Shown one piece after another: positions 1-13,200 of a DNA stretch of 64,000 nucleotides; the stretch's first letter is position 1, and each line of letters starts with the position of its first letter. The notes under the pieces were generated by a model. That model was not told where the DNA came from. It did no database searches and saw only the letters and a program-made list of their open reading frames with translations. Both the position numbers and the translations under genes were made by a program. Source of the DNA: Rotaria macrura (Eukaryota > Rotifera > Eurotatoria > Philodinida > Philodinidae); the NCBI GenBank assembly GCA_900239685.1, contig OENT01000016.1:248001-312000 (forward strand). The letters run 5' to 3'.

Positions 1-933
1 ACCACTTTTAGACTTTAAAATTTAATTCATTTTCAATGTTCTCAACTAATTTCTGTTATACAAACTGGGATTTATATACACGAAGTTTCATTAGCACACT
101 ATAATTAAACGGAAAATAGAATGTGAATCGATAGATACTTCAAACTCAAAGCGCAATCAATAGAAGAATTTATTTATGGTGTGCTAGTTTCTAGATATTA
201 TCTTAAATGACTAGCTATATAATCAAAATGAATCTTAAACAGCTGAGCGTCGAAATTATATTAAAGAATTCTTCAAAAGTTATTATAATTTTTTCCTCCG
301 TCCACTGGCTGCTCTTTTCGTTGACTAACAATGATAAGGACCTGTTTTATTTTTCTCTACAGTTCCTGCTATTTCTGTTCATAGCTATAACTGTTTTCTA
401 AATGATTAGAAAGTTCTAATCCTTCATGTCACATATGATTCAGCATGATACGAACTTGTTAGTCAAAAAAGAGGTGTGTATAATATTTTTGAGTTTTTGT
501 GTTTTCTAAAATATAGATGAGATTGAGTCTAGATGTTTTAATAAATGCTCATAGATGTTAACTTCGACCAGGGTAACAATGGTGAGTCAAGAAAAAAACA
601 AAGACGTGAGCTCAATGAAGATAAATCCATGGCATTGATACAATATGAAACGAGTCTACGTTTATTTGCAATTAGAATACAAAATAAAATATCTTTTACG
701 CTAACATGTAACCTTTTCGATATTTGTTCTTTTTATGCGTATTATTAAGAGGCAACATTTTTATGTGAAACACTGATATGATTAAAAGAGCACAATTATG
801 TTTCTTTTCTCTTTTTTTTTCATTCTTCTTCTTCTCCTTCTTCTGATAAGTACTACCAAGGATACACTAACGAAATGTACTTTGTCCGTAGATTTGTTTG
901 ATAAGAAGATCCAAGGATTACTCGATCATCAAG
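1..933. other. 5' flank without a supported gene
   Basis: Only short open frames without recognisable domains are present. A CT-rich tract at about 806-847 lies just upstream of the first gene and could belong to its promoter or 5' UTR. I see no RNA gene or repeat family here. Confidence 0.6.
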
Positions 934-3122
934 ATGATTGCTCTTGTTTATGTTACTATCGTTTTAATAGTAATATATTTCTTTTTTACTTTTCTCAAAC
1001 CTGATTCAAAGCGTCCAACTAATCCACATGCTAATTTAGGTAATTTACTTCTATTATGTCTAGGCAAAAAAGAAAACTAACCTATTATTTATTTATATTA
1101 AATTTAATACTAGAAAGAACACCAGAAGAAATGCCAATGCCCATTTATCGTCCATTTAAAGATGGACCATTTCATATGACAATGGGTATGACGATAGTTC
1201 GAATGTCATCTTGAATTTATAGATTTATAATAATAGGTCTACAATCATTAAATATCAATGAATGGATACAAATCGATCCAAATTATCGTCAACATATTAA
1301 ACTTAAAGAAGAATTATTAAATAGTGCACGACGCAACGATTTATTTCTATATAAAGACAGCACATACAGAGCTTCAATGGAAATCTTAAATATGTTGATC
1401 GAATATCTTCCATATCAATATCCGAATATGTTTCAAAGAAATCATTCAAAAACAAAAATAATCAATCTTATTAATGGACAAATTTTCAATTTAACAGAAT
1501 CTGATCATATGCATCCATTAGAAATTGCTGCACGTCTCATACAAGAGGATCTTGTTATCATGCAACAACATCCAAATGAAGAAATGTATCATGCAAATGT
1601 TATCGAATAACTTTCATTATGATTCCTATGAATCGAAACGCTTGTTTTTTTCTCTTTCTTTTAGGCATTAGCAGTTTGTTTTCCGTCGATATGGTTACCG
1701 AAATTAAAATTTGGTCTACCATTAGCATCGATCCATATGCCACAAGTACCATTTTTCCAAGAAAAATTACGAACTTCAATGGAAAGATATTTTCTTAAAA
1801 TAAAAGAAAATAATCCAGTACAACGTTTCAATTGGACTTGTATATTCACAATAAAATATGTATTGATATATCTGTATGCATTTCTTTTGTTTTTATTTAG
1901 TACAAATCGGCGATGATCTTTGTCTAACAGAAGAACAACATGATTATCATAAATTAATTACAGAAGATAATGCCGGTCAACTAATGTGCCTACGTGTTGA
2001 ACGACAGACGTTAAGACGCATGCCAGAATCGGATACAATTTTATTTACAATTAAAACATATATCACTAAAATTGAAGATGTGTGCCGAAATAATTCAGCT
2101 GTGGCTAAACAATTAGCTGGAGCTATCAGAAATTGGCCACCTGAAATGATCGAATATAAAGTAAGAACTAGTTTATGTAAGAAAAGATAATGTATTCGTC
2201 GAATATCATATAATTATTGAAAAAGAAAAGAACGATACAGGATCTAGACTGGAAGAAAAACAATATATTGCAATCTGTACTACACTATAGATCCTAGAAA
2301 GGTATCCTATGGTTTTCAATCATATCATTAATCAGAAAATAAATCAAAGCATACTAGAAGAAGTTGCCGACAAGTTAAATACGCAAAAGAATATTAGAAA
2401 GATTTCTTAGATATAATACAAATGATTAAATAGTCTAGAAATTATCAATTCAAAATAAAATTCTTGTTACAATATTATTAACTGCAGAAAAATCACTAAT
2501 ATCCTACGAATAGTTATAGAAACTTTCATGTTTATTGTCGGAAGTTTCATTTCTTACACATGAATCACTTGCTTAAATTGAAATTTCGAGGTTTTCATTG
2601 CTTCTACCAGGCCTGTCTTTGTATAAATATTTAAATCAAAATATAATTACTCAATTTTCTATGTTATTCATTGAAACAAATATATAACTTTGTAGGGAAG
2701 ATGTAGGGTTCTGCTTTTTTTTCAAAAATCTTTTATGTACTCATCGACAAATTTATTATTCGCAGAATGTGACCATAGAAATTACTTTCAATATATCACA
2801 TGGCTTCTCAGTGAGATTATTATACAGTAAACTTGTATATAAATCAATCTAGATGAAATTTCTAAAAATGAACTGAGCAGATTGCTGTTAGAAATTTCAA
2901 CATCATTCAAAAACAGGAGCCGTATCAATTTATAAACTCTCTTGTGTTTAATTTCATTTGGAACAAATAGGTCTATGCCATAGATAATCACAGTTAAAAT
3001 AATTCAATCATTATTTTAATTAAAAAAACATACATGTCAATCGTATGTTCTATTTTTAGAATGCTGATAAATACAAAGACGGTCTTCTTGCCTATTTGGA
3101 TACAATGTCATCCATTGAATAA
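934..3122 (+). CDS. DUF3445 / heme-dependent oxidative N-demethylase-like protein, membrane anchored
   Basis: Six exons are readable: 934-1039, 1114-1185, 1237-1598, 1665-1839, 1901-2160 and 3060-3122. Joined they give an uninterrupted frame of 345 residues. The first ~25 residues are a hydrophobic signal anchor. The rest follows the DUF3445 (PF11927) family: a GL..L....W..ID..Y block, a LPxxYP block, a HPLE..ARL.QEDL block, ALAVCFPS, a PVQRFNW block and the hallmark LRVERQTLRRMP followed by ILFTIKTY. Family members are linked to heme-dependent oxidative N-demethylation in bacteria and are common in fungi; the substrate here is unknown. The start ATG at 934 was chosen because it opens the membrane anchor. 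The intron after 1598 uses donor GTTATC, which restores the conserved ALAVCFPS junction. The last intron is ~0.9 kb. The gene may be of non-metazoan origin (inference), but it is fully intron-bearing like its neighbours. Confidence 0.85.
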
Positions 3123-3318
3123 TATTTATTTGAAGAACTATTTATTATAATTGTAATTATTATTATTAATATAAAAAAACCAAGGCAACTGTTTATTTCA
3201 CTTTTGAGAAGTATCAAAGGCGAAATTGATTATATACATGAAACAATATGATTATTGCAAAAAAGGCAAACAAAAATCAGTAGAATAAAATGTTAGCGTT
3301 GTTGTTCATTTTTCGTAT
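3123..3318. other. Short convergent intergenic region
   Basis: Only 196 bp separate the stop codon of the DUF3445 gene from the stop codon of the dynein gene on the other strand. Both 3' UTRs must end within it or overlap. It is very AT-rich; an AATATAAA-like signal on the + strand lies near 3169. Confidence 0.7.
3192..3197 (-). promoter_or_regulatory. Putative polyadenylation signal of the dynein gene
   Basis: On the minus strand this reads AATAAA, about 120 nt past the dynein stop codon. It is the first canonical signal downstream. Position and sequence are seen; its use is inferred. Confidence 0.45.
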
Positions 3319-4260
3319 TTATTTTTGTAACAATAAAGATACACCACCAAGAACCCATTTGCTTGGTTTTTCTTTCGTTTTAAGATAGAATGTCCAGACA
3401 AAATGAGCACCACGTGTTTTTATTTTGTATACTGGACATTCATACATACCTTTTATATCCATACGATCGGTTGGTATAGCTTTAACAAATATTACTGGCA
3501 TAGCTGACGTTATTTCTTTTAGTTTTGCTTCAGCTAATTGTGATGTTTGAGTATCCCATCGAGCGCCTTCAAGATAAAGACCCCATATGTAAGCACCTTC
3601 ACGTGGTGCACCACCAAGTTCTTCTTTCGTTCGTTTTGTTATGTCAACAGATAAACACATACGATCAAGAGGCCATTCGTTTTTACGTGCCGTTGTTTGC
3701 ATAATTGCAGTTAAAAACGATTGAGGATTAAAGAGATAACCTAATATAGAAATTTCGAAAAATTTTCACATTGTTCATTGTTTAAAAACTTGATTTACCT
3801 AAAGTTATGGCGTAGGGTAATTGAAAATCACTTGTCCACAATTCGAGATCTTTAAAACGATTAAGTAAATCAATAAACCATGCACTGAGAGAGAACAATG
3901 ATGGATATGCGCGAAGTTCCCATGGTTTTGGTACTTGATCGAGATAAAGAGATTCTTGCAATGCTTCCATATCAGCAGTCACAGTTAATTCACCCTGATA
4001 AGAATTAAAATATGATTTTTTTTTTAAAATCATCATCGTTTTCTATTCATTTTTTCCATGAACAACAACTTACTTTCAAACCAGAATCTAATTCTTTTAA
4101 TGAACGTCTAATTTCTTTTAATAATATATTCATACGTTCACATTCTTGTAAAGCGACAACTGTATAAGGAGTTTTTTCTTCTGTTTTGGCGAATAATTCT
4201 ACCATGTTAAATTCATCTGGTAAACGACCCATAATATCATCGAGTACACTTTTTATCTAA

Positions 4261-4293
<33 letters not shown>

Positions 4294-7200
4294 AATATTA
4301 AGATAGATGACAAAAGAAAAATGCATCTAAGATTTTAGTTTTCTATATTTTACTTTTTCTTCGCGACTTGTTACTGTACCACTTTCAGATGCTCCAGCGC
4401 CAGCATCGCGTGGTTGTAATTCCAAAACTGTTTTAAATAATGCTTCACTTGTCGTTGTTAAGAAATCGATTTCAGCATTTGGATGAAGACCATACAAATA
4501 TGGTGATTCCGGTGGTAAATATTCATCGATATATTGATGATAACCTTTATAATCAGTATTCGGTGGAATTGGAAATGACGGTGCTAAATATAAATCACCA
4601 TCGAACTAAAATATGAGAAAACAAAAAACATAGCTTAAATTACAATAAGAAATTTTCTCTTATTCACCATGTCTGGATTAATATATGTTTCAAGATAATT
4701 TCGACATAAACGACGATCCCAATCATCAGTAATATGACCACCATACATAATTTCACCAAATAAATAACGGAGATCTTCCCATGGAACTTTTGAATTTGCT
4801 TCTAAATAATTGTATAAGACATCGACGCTTATTGTTAAATCACCATTGTTGAATGGGTATCGTCTAAAACATGACGACAAATATGGAACGATACCGAAGA
4901 GAAGAAAAAAAAAACTAACAGACCTATTCCAACCGATAGGTCCAAATTTACGGCGTTCAGCAACGACAGCGTGAAAATAGCAAAGAGCAAAAAGAATCGA
5001 TTTAAACTCGTTTTCTTTTGAACAACGTTCCATTGTATCTTGATCAAAATTATCCAATGCTTTATGAATATTAGCGTACATTCCTTAAAATAAAAGAAAA
5101 TATTTCAACTATCATCACAACGATTTCAATCACTCTATTCAAACCTGTTGGTGCTTCATTAGTAATCTTAATAGCTGATTCAAGAATACCTTGTGGAATA
5201 CACTAAAATAAAACGTTACGTAGTAATTTATTTTCAACGGGAATAAAAAAAAGAATTTTTACGTGAGCTTCTGGATCGGGTGCTGGTTCTGCTGAAAGAA
5301 AAACCCGAAAATCTTCATGTGCGACTTCACCTGTTTGCTCTAGTTTTTTCTCCAACTGTGGTAACCATCGAGCAACTAAATGAATATTTTGTAAAACAAC
5401 CCAATAGCCTTCAGATGATCCATCTTCCAGTGCTTTTTCAGCGACAACATCTTGTCCTAAAACATGCAATCAAAACTAAAAACAAGAAAATAAAATTTGT
5501 CAATGTAACCAACCTTGACCGAGGGAAATATTATAAAATTTTCGATTATCATTTGTAAAGCCCATTTTTCTACCAAGACTTTCGACTTCTTTAAGTGGAT
5601 CAACACCAGGTGAAAGAATAAAAAATACCGGTGTAGCTTTCGTTGTCTCTTCATATGAACGTGACACTAGAAAATACAATAGTTTTCACAAAATTCTATT
5701 TAGAATCTTTCATCTTGTTCTGAATATTTACATTCAATTGTTCGATTTTCAACATATTTTCGACCTAGTTTTTCCTCGACAAATAAACTTAGTGCATAAA
5801 GCATACGATCAGGCCTTAAAGCCCTCATAATACATAATTTTTGTAATGATGTTTTACTCTTCCATTCCTGTGGGAATTTCTCCTTTTCTGGTGCTTCAGA
5901 TTCGACGAATTTTTTCCATCGTTTTGCCGAACCTAACATCATAGAAGATTTGAAACATGTGATCTACGAACATATTCTTATCTATACCTTCAATATCTCG
6001 ATCTAGATTATGAAATTCTTCCATACTTGATAATGATTTTACACCACCCCAGGATTGTTCATTCAAAAAGTCAACTGGACTCACCAAGTTCGGTACAAAT
6101 GGATAACGTAAAAGAAATTCTAATTCTTTCAAATCGATTTCTCTATTCGTCAATAGGATTTGAAAAACCATTTGAGATGTAAATATAAGTTTATGTTGCT
6201 CGAATAATGAACGTGTTGTATAGACTGATGTTGAATATGTTATTGAGTCAATTAAATTAAGTACACGTTGTTTAACATCATCACTTTCTTCAGATTTTTG
6301 TATTGCTTTTACAAATACAATTTTAAATGCTAAAGAAAAATGTGTTTTTTTTCTTAGTTATGTATATATGCGTGTTTTTCTTTTAAATATCTTTTGAAAA
6401 AAGTTTACCTTTCAATGAAAATTGATACATAGGATGAATCTTTCGTAAATCATTCATTATAAAATAAAGTAAACTAGCGCGTGCTGCTGCCGGTCGATAA
6501 ACTTCTCGAGTTTTATCAATTTGTTCACTAGTTTTTTCTGCTTCATTTTTCTTGTGTTCGATTTCAATAGCTGTTGATTTTGTTTTTTCTAAATTTTCAA
6601 CTAATGCAACATCACTAAGAAAATTTCCTTTCGCTGCTGCCAAACGTTGTAATAGAGAATCTTCAAGTTTTTTCAAACTTATTTTATATTCATTCTTTTG
6701 TCGTGTTAATTCATATTTGGATTTTTCTAAATCGGGTCTTTCAAGTGCAACAACATCGGCCAATAGTTGATCTTCAAGACCATCACGTGTAACAGTAAAA
6801 TTAATTAATGTTGTTTGCGCTTGCATTTCAGGTTTATAATGTGGATTAGCTAATTTAGTTTGTAAAATAAGACGAAAATCTGGATGATATTCGATTTCTT
6901 TATCACCCAATTTAATTGCACGGCCCTTTCGAATCGTATTACGACCAATCAATGGATCAAGAATAGCTTCAATATTGTCTTCGATATTTTCAACTAGTAA
7001 TGTTTCACCAGTCGATATAGCACGTTCAATTTTCTCCATGTAACCTTTAGCACCAAGACGTATCACGACTAGTTTTTCACCGTATCGCGTACGAATCCAT
7101 TTAACACCTAAATTAATAAATCAATTGAACCAAAACATGACTGACAATGTCAAATCTATAGTTTAAATTTACCTTGAAGCTGTGGATCGATCATTAATGG

Positions 7201-10200
7201 CCTAAAAGGAAAATTGTGATCAGATGTGTACGATGAGAAATATATATATATATCAAGAGTTCAAAAATCAATAACAGAAAAAACATATAATCTCTAATAG
7301 TTTTATATTTCGACTTATAATCTTTTCCTTTAAACGTTTTTCAAAAGTTTGAAGGATTTTACAATAGACTCCTACATACCATCGTTCACAGTTTGTTAAA
7401 ATTGTAGCATTTTCATATGACATTCTATCTGCTGGTAAGCCTTCATTATTCCATGCAGCCATATCTGCATCATCAATCAACATTGATAAAGGATCAAGAC
7501 CGTCTGTAACTGGAATTGGTACTTTTAAGTTTTTCAAATATGGCATCCAACGTCGATATAAAAGTTCTTCGCGATAATACTTCGTAAAATATCCTACATA
7601 AGAAAGATAAGCCGTTGTTATAAGAACGTTTCCTGGTAGAAATCTGCCAAGTATTTGCGACTGTTGTATTGTATTTGTCCATCGTTCTTTCTCCGAAGCC
7701 AGACCACCAACAAGACGGTTAGCTAAATTAATTGTATATGCTGTTTGATCAGCTGCACGTTGACATTCATCCTTTTCATTTTGTGCTGCTTCATATTGAT
7801 CTTTAAGAGTTTGTAATGCAGCTTGAAGTCTCTGAAAAAATTCTTATGAATGTAACAAAACCAAGCTTTTCGTATGATTTTTAGATTACGCACAGTTAAT
7901 TTAGCTTGTGTTGCATTGAATTGTTCTTCAGTTTGTCTCAATTGTTCTGTGGCCTCTTCAGCTGCTAAACGTTTCGGTTCAACATCACAATAAACACGAT
8001 AATATTGAACTATATTGATAGCCCATGCACATAGACCCGCAGCTGCCAATGAGACACGACGAATAGCATCGGGATTAAAATCTGGATCATTTAAAAGTTC
8101 TTCAACAGCTCTCAATGATGAATCTTAATAGAAAAAGAAACGTATGAATTTCTAACTCATTAACAAAAAAAAAAAAGAATTCATAAATAGTTAATCCTGA
8201 TTACTTCAATAGTTTTCTTACATACTGCTCCGAATTAATAGTACAGTTGTATACTCGATTAAATTATAAGATTAGGAAAGTCTTATTGTTTTTTCAAGTT
8301 TAATTTAAAAAAACCGATAATTAATTGTTGTTAATGTAAACAGTTATATGCTTCCAATCATCAAACATGATGATCACAGATAGTATGGACTCGATTTATA
8401 AGAAGAAAAAAACTATTTTTTTGGCTACCGATCCTGCCTATAGTAAGAATATCAGGGACCTATAAGTAAGATTCTTAAAAATTGTATTCTGTCTGTGTAA
8501 TGAAAAATTTTTAACAAACAACTTTTCGTAATTTATCGTCTGAATCATTAGATTCTATTGATCACTGCTTAGTTCACGTCGGTTTTATCAGGAGAAAAAT
8601 AAGCATCGCTATAGCTCGATTGGATTACTTTATTAAAAATCTGAAGTATTTGATATCTTTTATTTTGATAGATTCATGATAGAACATGGGTGAGAGTGTG
8701 ATAGTTTCCATGAAATAAGTTTCTACTGCTATTGACGAAAGAAACCGAATTTCAATTCTCAAAGTTAATCGTCTGTTTCTGTTCTGTGCCAATGATGTTA
8801 ATAAAACAGCGAAATTTCTGTTTTCAAACATCCTTATTAATAGGCATACGACAGACACCTATTAATGTTTGACCATTGCAATAAAATAATTCCCTTAATT
8901 GTAGAAGAAGCCAGCACAGCAAAACCAAAGAACAACTATTCTATGTATTTTACAATGTTCCTCATACCTGGAATATGATTTTTATCATAAGTTAATAAAG
9001 TATTTAAAAATGCGCCAACTTCACCAATCATTGTCTTAGCTGCGCGCCATGTTCGATCACGTGGTACACGATCTAGAAACATTCATAGTTAGTACCATAT
9101 AGTCGTGTAAAGAAATTTCCTTACTTGGCTGGGCAAGAAGTATTTGTATTGATGATGTTACTTTAAGAATAGCGGCTGGTGGTGTTGCAAAAGATTTAAG
9201 TTCAGTTAAATTATTTCTATTCAGTGTATTTAATGCTTCTTCGGCTGCTTTCAAAGCAGGTAAGGCCTTTTGTAAATCACGATCACTTTCAGCTTGTCGT
9301 TCAGCAACACGTTCTTTCTTTTCTGCAACTTCCTTTTCCTCTATAGCTGCAGCTTCACGTTGTTCAGTAACTTTCTTCGTTTCACTCTCAACAACTTTAA
9401 TAAGACGATCGGCTTCTTCATTCTTTTTTGTTACTTCGATTTCTTCGACTTTTAATTTTGCCTTAAGTTCATCCGTTTGTTTCGCAACGCTAAAATTGAA
9501 TTTGAATTCAAATTTCATATAATGATTAAAAAGTATAAAAGGAAAACCATAATAACATACGATTCAAGTTTCACTAAACCATTTTCAAGTCGAATAATAC
9601 CATCTTCATGTTCACGACGTTTTGTTTGTAATAAATTACGATAGAGACCAATTTGTTCAAGAAACGATTTTGGTGTTGTATAATTGTATCGTCGTTCATT
9701 CTGAATAGAAAATTTATTTTTCGATGTAATAAATAAATGAATAAATAAATAAGTAAATAAATAAATAAAGATTCAAGATTAATATACCGTTAAATATTGA
9801 GCACTCATTTCATTGACAGAACTATGAACATAGGCCATGAATTGTGCAACTGAATCATGATATTCTGTTGGTAAACTATCAACATCTTGTATAAATCGTT
9901 TTGCAACAGAAACTAGAGCTGTTTCTGGCCATTCGTGAAACCTAAATCAAAAGTTTGTCAGTTCATATATATGTGTTCGATTGACATAACATTATTGTCG
10001 AGGATACAGTCAGATTCGAACATTTTTCAGTACGAAAAGTAGTAAAATGTTTAGTAGAAACTTTTCTTACGACAGTCTTGACTATGGATAAATATCGCAA
10101 TCGTACGCAAGAAAGATCTCGAAGAGTGAACTTGAATAGGTGGAAAATTTTTCCTTGTTAATCGATTCACATTACAAAATATCTGCAAAACATTCTCATC

Positions 10201-13200
10201 GAATTCTGTCTATATAACGAGAAAAAAACAGCATTTCCCATCTCTCTCTTTTCTCGTGACCCGAAGACATCATCGCTAACTTATTGATATTCTGTCAGCT
10301 TCAATTATATCCTATTTCTTTGCTAATTTCAATTAGATATGTGAAAATACGTGTGTACAATCATATAGTCGATTGTAATCCTCGCTGTCTTTATAACCAT
10401 CGAATTCTCAACTTTTAACTTTGTATGCAGTAAACAAGACTATCATAATATTTTGACTTCAAACTTCATCTATCTATATATCAATAAAAGGATGATCATT
10501 TCATGTACAAGTAAGGTAAAATTGCTTCATTAGACTTGTATCGTTAGTTGTACATTGTCATAACTACTTACCAATCAATATTTGTACAATTGACTAAAGC
10601 TGGAAATCGTCGAGCACGAACACGTAAAGTTGAACCGACCGGTGAAAAACATAAAACAATCTTGAATAAATATCAAACGATTAGTTAGTGATCATATTGA
10701 TATTCGTCTAAATCACAGATCATACCTTTAAATTTCTTCGCACTTTATCAATAAAGAATTTCCAACAATTTTCTTTCGTGTCTTCAATACCCAGAGCTTT
10801 TGCTTCATTTTTAACTGCAGCCAATATGTCTACCGTTTCATCATCTGTAAATAGGCCATTGATTTCACCTGATGCAAGCATATCATTAATTAAAACAAGA
10901 AATTTCTCATCAGCTACTTGTGCATCAGTCATTAAAAATACTGTCGGAATATTTTTTATTCCAGATCGAAGATAAAGATTATTCAAATCCTGCAAGGTTA
11001 ACAAGAAAAATATGTATTATTTAGGAAAATTTCTGTTTTCATTCATAAATAAATACGAACCAATTTCAAATCATTAATGCCATAACCTTTACGAATTGTT
11101 ATTTGAAAAACTTCTTGACTAGAAACAAATGCTGCTAATCTTGATAAACTTTGTTTTCCACTACCACCGACACCGACCAGCAATGCATTGCCACGTGGTG
11201 ATTCAAGTATACGATTTATTCGACATATATGCATCATAGCATCTTCGAATAGGACGAGATTCATGTTAGCATTCACTTCATTATAATTTTCTAATGTATC
11301 TGTTAAAAGTCGTGTTAATTGTTGCCAATTATCAATTGGCATATATTTTGGATCACCAATACCAGTTGAAAAATGAGTATAAATTAATGGACGACGAAAA
11401 CAGAAGTCTTCATCTATGTCAGAAAAATTTTTCTTAACTGTATCACGAAATATCTTTTGAAATGAATCAATATCATCAGCGGACACTAATTTATCACCAT
11501 AAACACGTTCAGCTTCATGAACATAGAGACGAACAAGATCTTTTGATGTCTTGACACATTCACCATTAGCAAATAGTATGCCCTATTAAACAATATATAT
11601 ATACATATATGATAAATGATTTCATGAATGAAGATTTCTAACTGGCTAAATCCGATAGAACTAATGATTTATTCATCATTAGATCATCGGTAGACTACAT
11701 CCAATCTAAGAGAACAAGTAGATTCACGCTGATCCTGTAACTAGGCAACCGTAGGTATCGTAGCAGGACTGCATGATTTAGAAGGAAGTTCATGACATGC
11801 ATTGGTAATAACTACAATTATGGAGCTTATTGTTTCTTCCGAGGATTAAATCTTGGTACTTGAGCTAGTTTATACTTCACATGTCACTAATTTTTGTCTC
11901 GGTATCCGACGGTGTTTCTATTTTCAAGCATTTGAACAAGAGAACTATTAGTTTTTGAGACAGATGCGGTGTTCATTGGATGCTCACTACGATAGTAAGT
12001 GGAGTAGAAATCTCTTGAATGGCTTGAGCTTCGAGCTGGAATCTCAGCTTTAGACTATAATATTCAGCAAATTTCCGATAGAATGAGAACGAAGGTTCTC
12101 AGATCATTCTGAACTTTGCTATTACTCAATAACAATCATCAAATAAATGTCGTCAAAACTGAAAAGCAATTTTAGAATCGAAGGGGTTCTCTCGCATGTG
12201 ACTTATAGATACTATTTAAACAACTCAATGAGATGAACCCTTCGTACGTTATCAAAAAACAAAAAACAATGAACATTAAAGTTTTGATCATATTAGATAA
12301 TGAATTTTCGAAATATTGCGTATTAATGAAACTTCAATATTCACAAAGGATACTATTTATATGAAAGTTTAAATTTAAAAAATCTCTCACGGATATAAAG
12401 TGTTGTATACTGCCGAAGTTTTAGATTAATATTCGATCATCAGCTATGTTTATCACTACTTGGCTTATATGCATCGTTATCAATAATTTTCTCCAAAAAA
12501 TATCGAAGAAGCATTTGATAGAATCGTTCACATTGACTGTTGAGTACCGACGGATCAACTGTAGGTCTGATAATCTCTTATTAACTGAATTCCGGTTTCA
12601 AAATATGGGATTCATTAGACTTAAATCGTTTGTCTTTCTTTTGTTTCATCAGCATTCAATGGATTACTATTATTTCCTCATGTTACAATCATCAAGTTGA
12701 ACTACAGGTTATTGTAACTAATTATCTAGTATGAACTACGATGCTTTTTCATCTAATCGAAACTCTAGAGAATTTACTTGAAAAATATTTGAAAGATCTC
12801 TTAAATTGAATATATAATGAAATTTGATAGCTGTTGGAAGAAAAGTTGCAGCAACACGTTGATGTACAGCAAGTGCTCCATCGACTAATGATCCAGAATA
12901 ACGTTGTACAGCTTGTGAAAATGGAGAATGATGTGGAGCAGCTAAATGTTGCGATAATATACTATTATAGATTGTTCGTAATGCATCCTTGAAAGGAGAA
13001 GAAAAATTCTTCTACATGCGATGGAAAGAAAATTTTTCAATTATTACTTGTCCCGGAAATGAAACAGCAAAAACAGCAAAATGTCGTTGAATACGTGAAT
13101 CAATTGTGAAATTGCCTGCTGTTGGATTCATACATGCCACATATTGACAATTGTGTATATCACGTAATGTTAATTTTTGTCTATCATACCAATGCTTATA

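Noticed and set aside
6552..6770. 72-codon open frame on the + strand
   Set aside because: Antisense shadow of a conserved dynein exon downstream of the stalk.
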